Below the pieces are notes generated by a model. The model was not told the DNA's origin, did not search any database, and worked only from the letters and a program-made list of their open reading frames with translations. Positions 1 through 8,290 of a stretch of 64,000 nt of DNA are shown here, piece by piece; position 1 is the stretch's first letter, and each line of letters opens with the position of its first letter. This DNA comes from an uncultured Flavobacteriaceae bacterium (GTDB lineage Bacteria; Bacteroidota; Bacteroidia; Flavobacteriales; Flavobacteriaceae), in assembly GCA_947502635.1 (NCBI GenBank), contig CANNAN010000003.1, positions 496,001 to 560,000 of the forward strand. Direction: 5' to 3'. The position numbers were made by a program, and so were the translations under genes.

Positions 1-134
1 TCTTTAGCACTGCCACGTTTTAATATAAAATCACGAACAAACCCACCAATAACATAACTGTCTACATTTAACTCTTCAGCAGATTGAGATATAATTTTAA
101 AAATATTATGTTGTAATGCCTTTTTGTAATTCAT
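1..134 (-). CDS. cca: CCA tRNA nucleotidyltransferase, N-terminal fragment
   Basis: Only the first 44 codons are present; the gene runs off the left edge. The translation begins MNYKKALQHNIF and contains VIGGFVRD, the GGxVRD nucleotide-binding loop of the class II CCA-adding enzyme/poly(A) polymerase family. In that family the following DxD residues, here outside the window, bind the metal ions. The enzyme adds or repairs the 3' CCA of tRNAs. The ATG lies at 132-134 on the reverse strand, downstream of the tsaC-like gene on the same strand, so the two may be co-transcribed. A poly(A) polymerase of the same superfamily cannot be excluded from the N-terminus alone. Confidence 0.8.
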   Translation of the reverse strand, partial: MNYKKALQHNIFKIISQSAEELNVDSYVIGGFVRDFILKRGSAK

Positions 135-139
135 CAAGT

Positions 140-189
140 AAATTCCAATCGTTAAATTCCAAATTCCAAACCAGTTTCGATTGGAATTT
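140..189. repeat. 12-bp inverted repeat between tsaC and cca
   Basis: AAATTCCAATCG at 140-151 is exactly reverse-complementary to 178-189. The loop holds further AAATTCC copies. It sits in the 75-bp gap between two co-directional genes, so it may be a weak terminator, a processing hairpin or a small dispersed repeat. No clear T-run follows it. Confidence 0.45.
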
Positions 190-209
190 GGTACTTGAAA
201 TTTGAGTTT

Positions 210-779
210 TTATGTTCTTATAATCTTAACAATACCACTATTGCTCAATTTAATAATCGAAGATGGTTTATTGCAGATTTTTTCGCGTTGCAAATTTACA
301 ACATAGTCTACACCTTTTAAAACCTCTGGGGGTATTTCTTTAAACGATTTTGGAGTGGGGTGTCCACTTATATTCGCTGATGTAGAAACGATTGCACTAT
401 TAAGTTTTCTGGAGAGTTGATAACAAAATTCATCATCTGGAATTCTAATAGCTATGGTACCATCGTTAGCAATTAAGTTGGGAGCTAAATTTTGCGCGCC
501 ATCATAAATAATGGTTGTTGGTTTTTCAGAAATATCTATAATATTTAAGGCTGCTTCAGGTATTTTGTTTACATACTTTTTTAGCATTCTATCGTCTGTT
601 ACTAAACATATCAAAGCTTTACTGTCTTCTCGTTGCTTTAGTTCATAGATTTTTTTAACAGCAGTTTCATTTGTTGCATCACAACCAATCCCCCAAACGG
701 TGTCTGTTGGGTAGAGTACCAGCCCTCCATTTTTAAGCGTTTTTAGGGCATTATTTATTTCAGTTTGCATATTGTACAT
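210..779 (-). CDS. tsaC: L-threonylcarbamoyladenylate synthase (TsaC/Sua5/YrdC family)
   Basis: This 189-aa protein contains LYPTDTVWGIGCDA near residues 22-35, the hallmark of the YrdC fold, followed by KQREDSKAL, and STSANISG near residue 132. The family makes threonylcarbamoyl-AMP from threonine, bicarbonate and ATP, the first step in t6A37 modification of ANN-decoding tRNAs. The length fits the short TsaC form without the extra Sua5 domain. Two starts are possible: ATG at 779 (MYNMQTE) or ATG at 770 (MQTEINN). The second may be the true one. The neighbouring tRNA CCA-adding gene makes a small tRNA-maturation pair. Confidence 0.9.
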   Translation of the reverse strand: MYNMQTEINNALKTLKNGGLVLYPTDTVWGIGCDATNETAVKKIYELKQREDSKALICLVTDDRMLKKYVNKIPEAALNIIDISEKPTTIIYDGAQNLAPNLIANDGTIAIRIPDDEFCYQLSRKLNSAIVSTSANISGHPTPKSFKEIPPEVLKGVDYVVNLQREKICNKPSSIIKLSNSGIVKIIRT

Positions 780-1354
780 ACTTATTTTTTAATCAATAAA
801 ACTTGATAAATACCAATTAATATTTTCCAGTTCTTTTTTTGGATGTATTCTACAACGGTTTTACTTTTTCCACCAAACCCATATTTAAAAGACATAAAAG
901 GATATAACGATTTGAATTTTATTAAAATTTGAATACCATTTATGAATATATTTAGAAAAAATTAAGTTGCAAATTAAAGAAATACTTTTATAAATACTAT
1001 AAGAATGTTGTAGGATGAAGCCAAACTAAAAATGTTTTATTTTTAGAGATCAAGTTTATTGATTGCTAGAATAGAAAATGTTTGGTTATATAATAATGCT
1101 GTAAGTGATGCCTCTAAAAAAGTGGGGTGGGGTTATAGAAATCCTATTAATTCAGTGGTAGTAAAATAAAACCTGAAATTGATAAATACATATATAGATA
1201 TGGGGATTCTGATATTATTGAAGATGATGAACAGACAAAAATGAATAATTTGGATGATGTTTAAGGGATAATTATGGATATTGTGGACGTAGAATTTTAT
1301 ACGTTGCAAGTCATGCTAATACATTAAAGGAAGGCGAGTAAATCAAATAATATA
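780..1354. other. 575-bp stretch without an intact gene
   Basis: No intact reading frame of useful length is visible. The left part (780-1040) is simple AT-rich DNA. The right part (1047-1341) holds the coding-like remnant listed separately. The stretch sits at the border between the tRNA-maturation genes and the glycan region. Confidence 0.5.
1047..1341 (+). pseudogene. degraded ORF remnant, family unknown
   Basis: Protein-like sequence continues over three frames. Frame A (1047-1169) gives NAVSDASKKVGWGYRNPINS and then a stop. Frame B (from 1157) gives SKIKPEIDKYIYRYGDSD and stops at 1262-1264. Frame C (from about 1267) gives DNYGYCGRRILYVASHANTL and stops at 1339-1341. Joining them needs two frameshifts, as in a decaying gene. 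I do not recognise the family, and no start codon is clear. The composition is more protein-like than the flanks, but chance is not excluded. Confidence 0.3.
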
Positions 1355-2431
1355 TTATTTACCAAATAGAATCTCTCTATAAACTTTAATATATTCTAAT
1401 GCGGAGTCATTCCAGTTAAAGCTTTTAGCATGATTTATATAGCTTTGTGATAAGGTGTCTTTATTTTCATTGAAGGTATTTAGCCCATTTTTTAAAACAT
1501 CGGCCATGTAATTTGGATCATAATGGTTCCAATAAAAAGCAAGATCTCCTCCAATTTCAGGAAGTGAGGTGTTATTAGATAAGAATACGGGTTTCCCGAA
1601 GCGCATGGCTTCAATAGGAGGAATGCCAAAGCCTTCTCGTAATGAAGGGAAAACAAAAGCTTCACAATTTTGTAAATAATATTGCTTGTCTAATTCAGAT
1701 ATCTTACCAGTAATTAGCACTCGATTTTCTAAGCCTAACTGCTTTATTGTCTTTTGTAATGTATTACTAGCATAAGTGGTATTATTATTTCCAGAGAGAA
1801 TTAGATTGTATTCAGGCATAAATTTTAACATTTCAACTAGAGTGTGAAAGTTTTTACGTTCGGTAAACTCACCAATACTAAATAAAAATGGGCGCTTAGA
1901 TATTTGTTTTGGTGTGTAATTTTCTGGGATTTTAATATCTAAAATTGGGTTACCATTATAAATCACATATTCAGGAACGTCTGGAACTTTGAAATATTTA
2001 TGAGTTGAAGTTTTTGCATAATTCGATATATAGGTAATGGCTTGACTTCTGTTTAGTTTTTTTTGAAATCGAACATTACACTCATGAGACATGTTACTGG
2101 ATTGTTCTTCAATAAAATTAACATCATGTACTGTTAAAAGATAAGGAATATCATGGTAAGGTTCTATTTTGATATTTTGATTAAGACAATGCCATAAATC
2201 GTATTTTTTTCTAATTCGAAACATTGTTTGCCTTCTAAAGGAATAATATCTCTTGTAGTCAAAATATGAGCTATATTCAGATTTTAATGGTTGTGGGGTT
2301 TTTGCATGAAGAGTCATTTTAAAGTCTTTCACACGGGCGTTATATAAACCTTTAATTAAGTGGTAATTGAATTGACCAAAACCAAAATGTTGATTTTTAA
2401 TGTTGTGAGATTCTAAGAAAATTTGCTTCAT
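1355..2431 (-). CDS. GT4-family glycosyltransferase
   Basis: This is a GT-B fold retaining glycosyltransferase of about 358 aa, expected in the cytoplasm and acting on LPS core or surface polysaccharide. The C-terminal half shows FLFSIGEFTERKN, then a donor-binding segment with SLREGFGIPPIEAMRFGKPV, which carries the E-x7-E signature of GT4. A longer frame reaches 2518, but it begins with a hydrophobic AT-rich stretch and would overlap the start of the divergent kinase gene at 2517. The ATG at 2431 (MKQIFLESHNIKN) leaves an 85-bp divergent promoter region and is preferred. The sugar specificity is unknown. Confidence 0.85.
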   Translation of the reverse strand: MKQIFLESHNIKNQHFGFGQFNYHLIKGLYNARVKDFKMTLHAKTPQPLKSEYSSYFDYKRYYSFRRQTMFRIRKKYDLWHCLNQNIKIEPYHDIPYLLTVHDVNFIEEQSSNMSHECNVRFQKKLNRSQAITYISNYAKTSTHKYFKVPDVPEYVIYNGNPILDIKIPENYTPKQISKRPFLFSIGEFTERKNFHTLVEMLKFMPEYNLILSGNNNTTYASNTLQKTIKQLGLENRVLITGKISELDKQYYLQNCEAFVFPSLREGFGIPPIEAMRFGKPVFLSNNTSLPEIGGDLAFYWNHYDPNYMADVLKNGLNTFNENKDTLSQSYINHAKSFNWNDSALEYIKVYREILFGK

Positions 2432-2516
2432 AGTTCTTTTTGACAAAGTAACAAATTGATATAATATATCGATACAAAAATTTAAAAAAATAAAAAAGTA
2501 ATTGTAATATTGTTCC

Positions 2517-3281
2517 ATGAAGCGTTTAGAAATTAAAGCAGAATTTGATAGTTACAAATTAGTGCTTAATGACTTTATTAAAAATTTCAATACTGAGGGA
2601 GAGCCTTTTGGGAATCAGGATAGGAATTCATTAAAATTATTTAAATTAGATAAAAAAACGATAAATATTAAATCGTTTCGAGTTCCTAATTTTGTTAATC
2701 AAATAGCCTATAAGTTTTTTAGAAAAAGTAAAGCACAACGTTCTTTCGAGTATGCAAACAAGTTAACAGAATTAAATATAGGAACTCCGCAACCTATTGC
2801 TTATTACGAATTTGAAACACCATTTTTATTTAAGAAAAGTTACTATGTAAGTGAACAAATAAATGACGATTTAACTTATAGAGAATTAACTACGAATTTT
2901 GATTACCCTGATTATGAAAATATTCTTAGAGCATTTACCCGATTTACTTTTAATTTACATGAAAAAGGTATTCATTTTTTAGACCACTCCCCAGGTAATA
3001 CTTTGATAAAGAAAACAGATACTGGTTACAATTTCTTTTTGGTAGACTTAAATCGCATGGAATTTAAGTCACTTGATTTTGAAACGAGGATTAAGAATTT
3101 TTCAAAATTGACCATTCATAAATCTATGATAGAAATTATGAGTGATGAATATGCAAAATGTACAGGTGAAGACTACAATAGAATATTTAATTTAATGTGG
3201 AAAGAAACTGAAGATTTTCAAAACAGATACCATAGAAAAAGACGTCTTAAAAAGAAGCTAAAGTTTTGGAAAAAAAACTAA
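2517..3281 (+). CDS. Kdo/WaaP-like lipopolysaccharide kinase
   Basis: This 254-aa protein has a protein-kinase-like fold. Near residues 152-162, HFLDHSPGNTLI matches the catalytic HxDxxxxN loop, and FLVDLNRM supplies the metal-binding Asp. KdkA/WaaP enzymes phosphorylate Kdo or heptose of the LPS inner core from the cytoplasmic side. The very basic C-terminus (HRKRRLKKKLKFWKKN) may contact the membrane. The gene diverges from a GT4 gene and lies upstream of a GT2 gene, which fits an LPS-core role. Substrate and position of phosphorylation are inferred only from the family. Confidence 0.75.
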   Translation: MKRLEIKAEFDSYKLVLNDFIKNFNTEGEPFGNQDRNSLKLFKLDKKTINIKSFRVPNFVNQIAYKFFRKSKAQRSFEYANKLTELNIGTPQPIAYYEFETPFLFKKSYYVSEQINDDLTYRELTTNFDYPDYENILRAFTRFTFNLHEKGIHFLDHSPGNTLIKKTDTGYNFFLVDLNRMEFKSLDFETRIKNFSKLTIHKSMIEIMSDEYAKCTGEDYNRIFNLMWKETEDFQNRYHRKRRLKKKLKFWKKN

Positions 3282-3463
3282 TGTGATAGGTAAAAAGAGT
3301 AAATTTGTACAATTAAAATAGTAATTTATCTATTTTATGGAATTTGAAAACACCTACTTTCTCGTTTTAAAATTTCATTTTCTATTTTTTAAGAGTTTAT
3401 AATTGAATTTTTTGAACAACAAAAACATCAAAAATTTCTTTATGAACTATATTATTTTTAATA

Positions 3464-4285
3464 ATGAAATTGAAAAGTAAAAATCGCAATATTAAATCAG
3501 CTTTAATTATAACAACTTATAATTGGTCTGAATCTTTAGAATTGGTTTTGAAGAGTGTTAAAAATCAGGTAATACTTCCAACAGAGGTTGTAGTTGCAGA
3601 TGATGGCTCAACAAGTGAAACGAAACAATTAATTAAGCACATTCAAAGTAGTTTTCCCGTACCATTGAAGCATGTATGGCATGAAGATAACGGTTTTAGA
3701 AGGTCAACGATATTAAATTTGGCGATTTCTAAATCTGAATCAGATTACATTATTCATGTGGATGGAGACTGTATTCTTCATAAAAACTTTATTGGCGATC
3801 ATCTTAGATCGGTTGAAAAGGAAACTTACTTATATGGGCCTCGGGTAACGATTTTAGAGCCATTCTTAAATGATTTGTTCAAAAACAAAATTACTAAATT
3901 TTCTTTTTTTGCGAAAGAAATTAAAAGAAGTAATAAGAATATACGTATACCTCTTTTAGGAGAGGTGATTTATAAAAGAAAAGATGAACTATCCAGAAAA
4001 TTAAGAGGTTGTAATTTGTCGTATTGGAAGAAAGATTTTATAAAAGTAAATGGTTATAATGAAGATATAACGGGTTGGGGTAGAGAGGATTCTGAGCTTG
4101 TTATAAGAATGATGAATCAAGGAGTATTAGGTAAAAGGTTGCGGTTTAAAGCTATTGTTTATCATATTTGGCACAAAGAAAACTCAAAAGATAAATTTGA
4201 TGCAAATGATGCTATCCAAAACGATGCATTGAAAAATAAACTGACGCATTGCAAAAACGGCATAGATAAATATTTAGCGAAGTAA
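3464..4285 (+). CDS. GT2-family glycosyltransferase (intact copy)
   Basis: This 273-aa GT-A enzyme shows ALIITTYNW at the start, VVADDGS near residue 46 (nucleotide binding), HVDGDC near 98 (DxD metal site), and GWGREDSEL near 202, typical of the chondroitin-polymerase/GalNAc-transferase-like C-terminal part. It has no membrane segment. A closely related but broken copy lies at 9938-10751, and a more distant relative at 11566-12387. The intact and broken copies bracket the sugar cassette 4557-9703. The donor and acceptor sugars are unknown. Confidence 0.85.
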   Translation: MKLKSKNRNIKSALIITTYNWSESLELVLKSVKNQVILPTEVVVADDGSTSETKQLIKHIQSSFPVPLKHVWHEDNGFRRSTILNLAISKSESDYIIHVDGDCILHKNFIGDHLRSVEKETYLYGPRVTILEPFLNDLFKNKITKFSFFAKEIKRSNKNIRIPLLGEVIYKRKDELSRKLRGCNLSYWKKDFIKVNGYNEDITGWGREDSELVIRMMNQGVLGKRLRFKAIVYHIWHKENSKDKFDANDAIQNDALKNKLTHCKNGIDKYLAK

Positions 4286-4400
4286 TATCTCAAAAAAGTA
4301 TTAAATAGAATCTACAGGCGCAATCAATCATAAACTACATAACTCTACTTTTTTTACATAGAATAACTCTTTTTTCTATTAGAAAATTATATTGAAAAGG

Positions 4401-4439
4401 AAATTAAAAAGGTTCACCAAAAGGCAGCCTTTTTAATTT
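4401..4439 (+). terminator. hairpin terminator after GT2 gene
   Basis: AAATTAAAAAGG at 4401-4412 pairs perfectly with 4428-4439, with a 15-nt loop and a T-rich right arm. It lies about 115 bp after the GT2 stop codon and before the next promoter region. Confidence 0.6.
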
Positions 4440-4500
4440 TTCAAAATGCCTATATAATTTGGTATTAAGAAACAAATTCAAAAAAAATCAAAAACTTTGT

Positions 4501-4525
4501 AGGGTATTTTTATAGATAGCTGTTT
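4501..4525 (+). repeat. leader repeat A, upstream of the epimerase gene
   Basis: The 25-bp element beginning AGGGTATTTTTATAGATAGC matches 9869-9893 at 23 of 25 positions; both copies are preceded by an A-rich run. Copy A is 31 bp before the epimerase ATG. It could be a shared promoter or leader element, or a by-product of the duplication that also made the broken GT2 gene. Confidence 0.5.
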
Positions 4526-4556
4526 AAGTAACTTAAACAGTGATCTATTTAAATGA

Positions 4557-5537
4557 ATGAAATTTAAAAATAAGAATGTCCTGATTACTGGTGGATTGGG
4601 GTTTATTGGCTCTAATTTGGCAATTAAACTTGTAGAATTAGGAGCTAACGTTACAATTATTGATAGCGTCATTCCAGAATATGGTGGGAATTTAAAAAAT
4701 ATAGAGTCCATAAAAGATAAAATTAAAATAAATTATTCTGATGTTAGGGATGAGTTTTCTATAAAATATTTAATCAAGGATCAAGATTTTTTGTTTAACC
4801 TAGCAGGACAAACAAGTCATATTGACTCAATGACTAATCCTTTTCAGGATTTAGAAATAAATGCCAAATCTCAGCTATCTATTTTAGAGGCCTGTAGAAA
4901 AAATAATAAAAACATTAAAATTGTTTTTGCAAGTACACGTCAATTATATGGCAAACCACAATATTTGCCTGTAGATGAAAACCATCCAACCATTCCTGTT
5001 GATGTTAACGGAATAAATAAAATGTCTGGTGAAAATTATCACTTGCTTTATAATAATATTTATGGAATTAAAACCTGTGTGTTACGATTAACAAACACGT
5101 ATGGTCCTAGATTAAGAATAAAAGATGCCAGACAAACTTTTTTAGGAATTTGGATTAGAAATATTATAGAAGAAAAGCCTTTTCTAATTTTTGGAGATGG
5201 CTTACAAGTTAGAGACTATAATTATGTAGAAGATGTTGTAGATGCTTTTATTTTAACGGCACTTTCTAATAAAACGAATGGACAAATCTATAATTTAGGA
5301 GAACCTAATCCTATAACTCTTAACGAAACAGCCTCTTTACTAATTGAAGAAAATAAAGCTGGGGTTTATAATGTTATTCCGTTCCCCGAAGACAGAAAAA
5401 GTATTGATATTGGCAATTTCTATGCCGATTTTAGTAAGATTAATCAAGATTTAGGTTGGTATCCAAAAACTTCTTTTAGAAAAGGTATTAGTGAGACCTT
5501 AACTTATTATAAAAAAAACATAGTTAGCTACATTTAA
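4557..5537 (+). CDS. NAD-dependent sugar epimerase/dehydratase (extended SDR)
   Basis: This 326-aa extended SDR has a Rossmann motif [10 protein letters not shown] at residues 11-20 and is expected to act on a nucleotide sugar. In most relatives the active site is YxxxK. Here the equivalent stretch is NGINK at residues 151-155, so the catalytic Tyr position is Asn while Lys155 and the nearby S126/T127 remain. The gene is first in a tight run: one base separates it from the DegT aminotransferase. Together they should make an amino- or deoxy-sugar nucleotide. It is likely an epimerase, 4,6-dehydratase or decarboxylase, but the exact reaction is not readable. Confidence 0.85.
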   Translation: MKFKNKNVLITGGLGFIGSNLAIKLVELGANVTIIDSVIPEYGGNLKNIESIKDKIKINYSDVRDEFSIKYLIKDQDFLFNLAGQTSHIDSMTNPFQDLEINAKSQLSILEACRKNNKNIKIVFASTRQLYGKPQYLPVDENHPTIPVDVNGINKMSGENYHLLYNNIYGIKTCVLRLTNTYGPRLRIKDARQTFLGIWIRNIIEEKPFLIFGDGLQVRDYNYVEDVVDAFILTALSNKTNGQIYNLGEPNPITLNETASLLIEENKAGVYNVIPFPEDRKSIDIGNFYADFSKINQDLGWYPKTSFRKGISETLTYYKKNIVSYI

Positions 5538-5538
5538 T

Positions 5539-6624
5539 ATGATTCCTTTTAACAATTTTAAATTGCATTATCAAGACCTTAAATCTGTTACAGATAATGC
5601 CATAAATAGAGTAATGGATAGCGGATGGTATGTGCTAGGCAAAGAAGTTGAAGCTTTCGAAAATGAATTTGCACGATATCTTAATGTTAAATATTGTGTT
5701 GGAGTCGCTTCGGGTACAGAGGCTATTACACTTGCTTTAATGGCTAATAATATAGGTAGAGGTGATGAGGTAATAACCACAAATGTAACGGCATTTCCTA
5801 CTATTACAGGTATTGTACAGGCAGGAGCCAAACCTGTCGTTGTAGATGTTTTTGAAGAAGATGGCTTAATTGATTTTACAAAAATAATTTCTAAAATTAA
5901 TATAAGAACCAAAGGAATCGTTCCAGTTCATTTATATGGGCAGAGTTGCGATATGGATGCTATTATGAAAATAGCAAAACAATATAATCTGTGTGTCATA
6001 GAAGACTGTGCACAAGCAACAGGGGCTACATATAAAAATGAAAAATGTGGAACTATTGGGAATTGTGGTACTTTTTCTTTTTATCCAACAAAAAATTTAG
6101 GAGCGTATGGAGATGCAGGAGCTATAACAACAAATAGTGAAGAGACTTATGTTAAGTTACTTTCTCTAAGGAATTATGGTCAAACAAAAAAGTATCATCA
6201 TGATTTTAATGGTATAAATAGTAGATTGGACGAGCTTCAGGCAGCTATTTTAAGGGCAAAACTTCCTTTTATAGAGCATTGGAATAAAAAGAGAGCTCAA
6301 ATTGCTTCTTATTATAAAGAACATCTTAAAGGAGTTACATTTATAAAGGAAAATGAATATGGTCAATCTGTGCATCATCTATTCGTAATTAAAGTAGCGA
6401 ATAGAGATCATTTTTTAGAATATTTAAATAACAATGGCGTGGCCGCATTAATACATTATCCCATACCTGTTCATAAACAAAATGCCTTTTTATATCAGAA
6501 AAGCGAGAAATTATCAGCATCTGTAATCTTTACAAGTGATATTATAAGCTTACCTATCTACCCAGAGTTATCTGAAAAAAATCTTCAAAAAATAGTAGCA
6601 ACAATAAATAAATATGAGATATAA
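5539..6624 (+). CDS. DegT/DnrJ/EryC1/StrS-family sugar aminotransferase
   Basis: This 361-aa PLP-dependent enzyme transfers an amino group to a keto-sugar nucleotide. Seen motifs are [13 protein letters not shown] near residue 54 (cofactor phosphate binding), [11 protein letters not shown] near 154, and [16 protein letters not shown] near 181, whose Lys should form the Schiff base. RNYGQ and SRLDELQAA further support the family. It begins one base after the epimerase gene and overlaps the next gene by 11 bp, so the genes are translationally coupled. By position it plays the part ArnB plays in Arn-type operons. Confidence 0.92.
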   Translation: MIPFNNFKLHYQDLKSVTDNAINRVMDSGWYVLGKEVEAFENEFARYLNVKYCVGVASGTEAITLALMANNIGRGDEVITTNVTAFPTITGIVQAGAKPVVVDVFEEDGLIDFTKIISKINIRTKGIVPVHLYGQSCDMDAIMKIAKQYNLCVIEDCAQATGATYKNEKCGTIGNCGTFSFYPTKNLGAYGDAGAITTNSEETYVKLLSLRNYGQTKKYHHDFNGINSRLDELQAAILRAKLPFIEHWNKKRAQIASYYKEHLKGVTFIKENEYGQSVHHLFVIKVANRDHFLEYLNNNGVAALIHYPIPVHKQNAFLYQKSEKLSASVIFTSDIISLPIYPELSEKNLQKIVATINKYEI

Positions 6625-7549
6625 AGAAGCTGTATCTATTGTAATACCAGTTTACAATGGCGCAAAATCTATAGCAAATTTAGTTGCAGACCTTATAGAT
6701 AGACTATCAATATCATATAAGCTAGAAATTGTATTGATTAATGATTGCTCTCTAGACAATTCTGAAGCTATTTGCATCTCTGTTTTTGAAAAACATAAAG
6801 ACATCGTTAAGTTTTTAAGCCTTTCAAAAAACGTAGGAGAACACAACGCCGTTATGGCAGGGTTAAATCAAATTACAGGGAATTTTACAGTAATTATGGA
6901 TGATGATTTTCAAAATCCAGTAATTGAGGTTGTTAAACTCATAGAGTTTGCAATGGCAACACAGCATGATGTCGTTTATACATATTATAATAAAAAAGAA
7001 CACTCTTTTTTTAGGAATTTAGGAAGTCGATTTAATGATAGAATAGCAACCGTTTTACTTAAGAAACCCAAAGATCTTTATTTGTCTAGTTTTAAGGTTA
7101 TGAATAAGTTTTTGGTAAAAGAGATCATTAAATATGATTTACCTTTTCCATATATAGATGGACTGATTTTAAGAACTACTAATAATATAGGAAAGCTTGA
7201 AGTAAGGCATGAGAAAAGAATAAATGGCCAATCGAATTATACTTTAAAAAAGCTCATATCCCTTTGGATGAACATGTTTACCAATTTCTCTGTTTTACCG
7301 CTCCGTTTTTCTATGGTTATTGGGTTTGTATTTTCATTATTTGGTTTTGGATATGGTTTGTTTTCTGTTATCGAAAAATTATATAACCCTAATTTACCCA
7401 TAGGTTACACAGCCCTAATAGTTTTAGTTTCTATTTTTTCAGGAATTCAATTAATGGCTTTGGGAATGGTAGGAGAATATTTAGGTAGAATGTTTATGTC
7501 TCAAAATAAAAAACCGCAATATTCAATAAGAAAAGTATATACCAATTAA
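6614..7549 (+). CDS. ArnC/DPM1-like polyprenyl-phosphate glycosyltransferase
   Basis: This 311-aa GT2 protein begins [13 protein letters not shown], has [13 protein letters not shown] near residue 75 and IMDDDFQNP near 95 (metal site), and ends with two membrane helices (about 230-255 and 262-290) followed by [10 protein letters not shown]. This closely follows the ArnC/GtrB layout: an enzyme that loads a sugar onto undecaprenyl phosphate at the inner membrane. It overlaps the aminotransferase by 11 bp and is followed by a methyltransferase and a GT39-type transferase, the likely user of its product. Confidence 0.88.
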   Translation: MRYKEAVSIVIPVYNGAKSIANLVADLIDRLSISYKLEIVLINDCSLDNSEAICISVFEKHKDIVKFLSLSKNVGEHNAVMAGLNQITGNFTVIMDDDFQNPVIEVVKLIEFAMATQHDVVYTYYNKKEHSFFRNLGSRFNDRIATVLLKKPKDLYLSSFKVMNKFLVKEIIKYDLPFPYIDGLILRTTNNIGKLEVRHEKRINGQSNYTLKKLISLWMNMFTNFSVLPLRFSMVIGFVFSLFGFGYGLFSVIEKLYNPNLPIGYTALIVLVSIFSGIQLMALGMVGEYLGRMFMSQNKKPQYSIRKVYTN

Positions 7550-7551
7550 TA

Positions 7552-8286
7552 ATGGAAAAGCAAGAGTATTCTAAAATGTATCAACAAGAAAATGGCTTTT
7601 GGTGGTATAAAATTTTACATCAAATTATTAGGCAATTTATTCTTAAAAATTCCTCAAAAATGAATTTGAAAATTTTTGATGCTGGGTGCGGTACAGGAAG
7701 AATGATGGAGGTTTTACAAAGGTATGGGGAAGTATCAGGTATGGATTTTTCATTTGATGCAGTCAAGTTTTCAAAGGAAAGAGGTTTAAAGAATATTTTT
7801 CAAGGAGATATTAATTCTTGGGAGTTTAAAGAAAATTATTATGATTTTATTATTTCTTTAGATGTTCTCTGCCATCAATCAATAAAAAATGAAGAAGCTA
7901 TTTTAGAGAATATGTATAATGGGTTAAAAGAAGATGGAATTTTAATTTTAAACTTACCAGCATTTAATTACTTAAGAAGAGAGCATGACATTTGCGTACA
8001 AACAAAAAAAAGATTTTCAAAAAGGGAGATAAATAAAACCTTAAACAAACTTAATTTTAAAATATTAAAATCTACTTATAGAATGCCATTACTCTTTATT
8101 GCCATTCTAATTTTAAAGTTAAAAAGGAAAATAATCAAGCCAAAACAGGTGCAATCAGATTTAAATATAATACCAAAACCCATTAATAGTTTTTTTACTT
8201 TTCTTGGTAGACTTGAGAATAAATATATTTTAAAAATTGGAAATATTCCTTTTGGTAGTTCATTGTTTATAGTTGCTAAAAAATAG
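7552..8286 (+). CDS. class I SAM-dependent methyltransferase
   Basis: This 244-aa protein has the SAM-binding motif IFDAGCGTGRM near residue 41, an acidic strand end at GMDFS near 63, and ISLDVLCH near 98, typical of Methyltransf_11/25 folds. It follows the ArnC-like gene by two bases and precedes the GT39-like gene by four, so it probably methylates the cassette's sugar or lipid-linked sugar. Whether it is an O- or N-methyltransferase cannot be told. The C-terminal third is basic and partly hydrophobic, which may bring it to the membrane. Confidence 0.8.
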   Translation: MEKQEYSKMYQQENGFWWYKILHQIIRQFILKNSSKMNLKIFDAGCGTGRMMEVLQRYGEVSGMDFSFDAVKFSKERGLKNIFQGDINSWEFKENYYDFIISLDVLCHQSIKNEEAILENMYNGLKEDGILILNLPAFNYLRREHDICVQTKKRFSKREINKTLNKLNFKILKSTYRMPLLFIAILILKLKRKIIKPKQVQSDLNIIPKPINSFFTFLGRLENKYILKIGNIPFGSSLFIVAKK

Positions 8287-8290
8287 AGCT

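Noticed and set aside
2432-2518. N-terminal extension of the GT4 gene
   Set aside because: It would overlap the start of the divergent kinase gene and adds a hydrophobic AT-rich stretch before the typical GT4 start.
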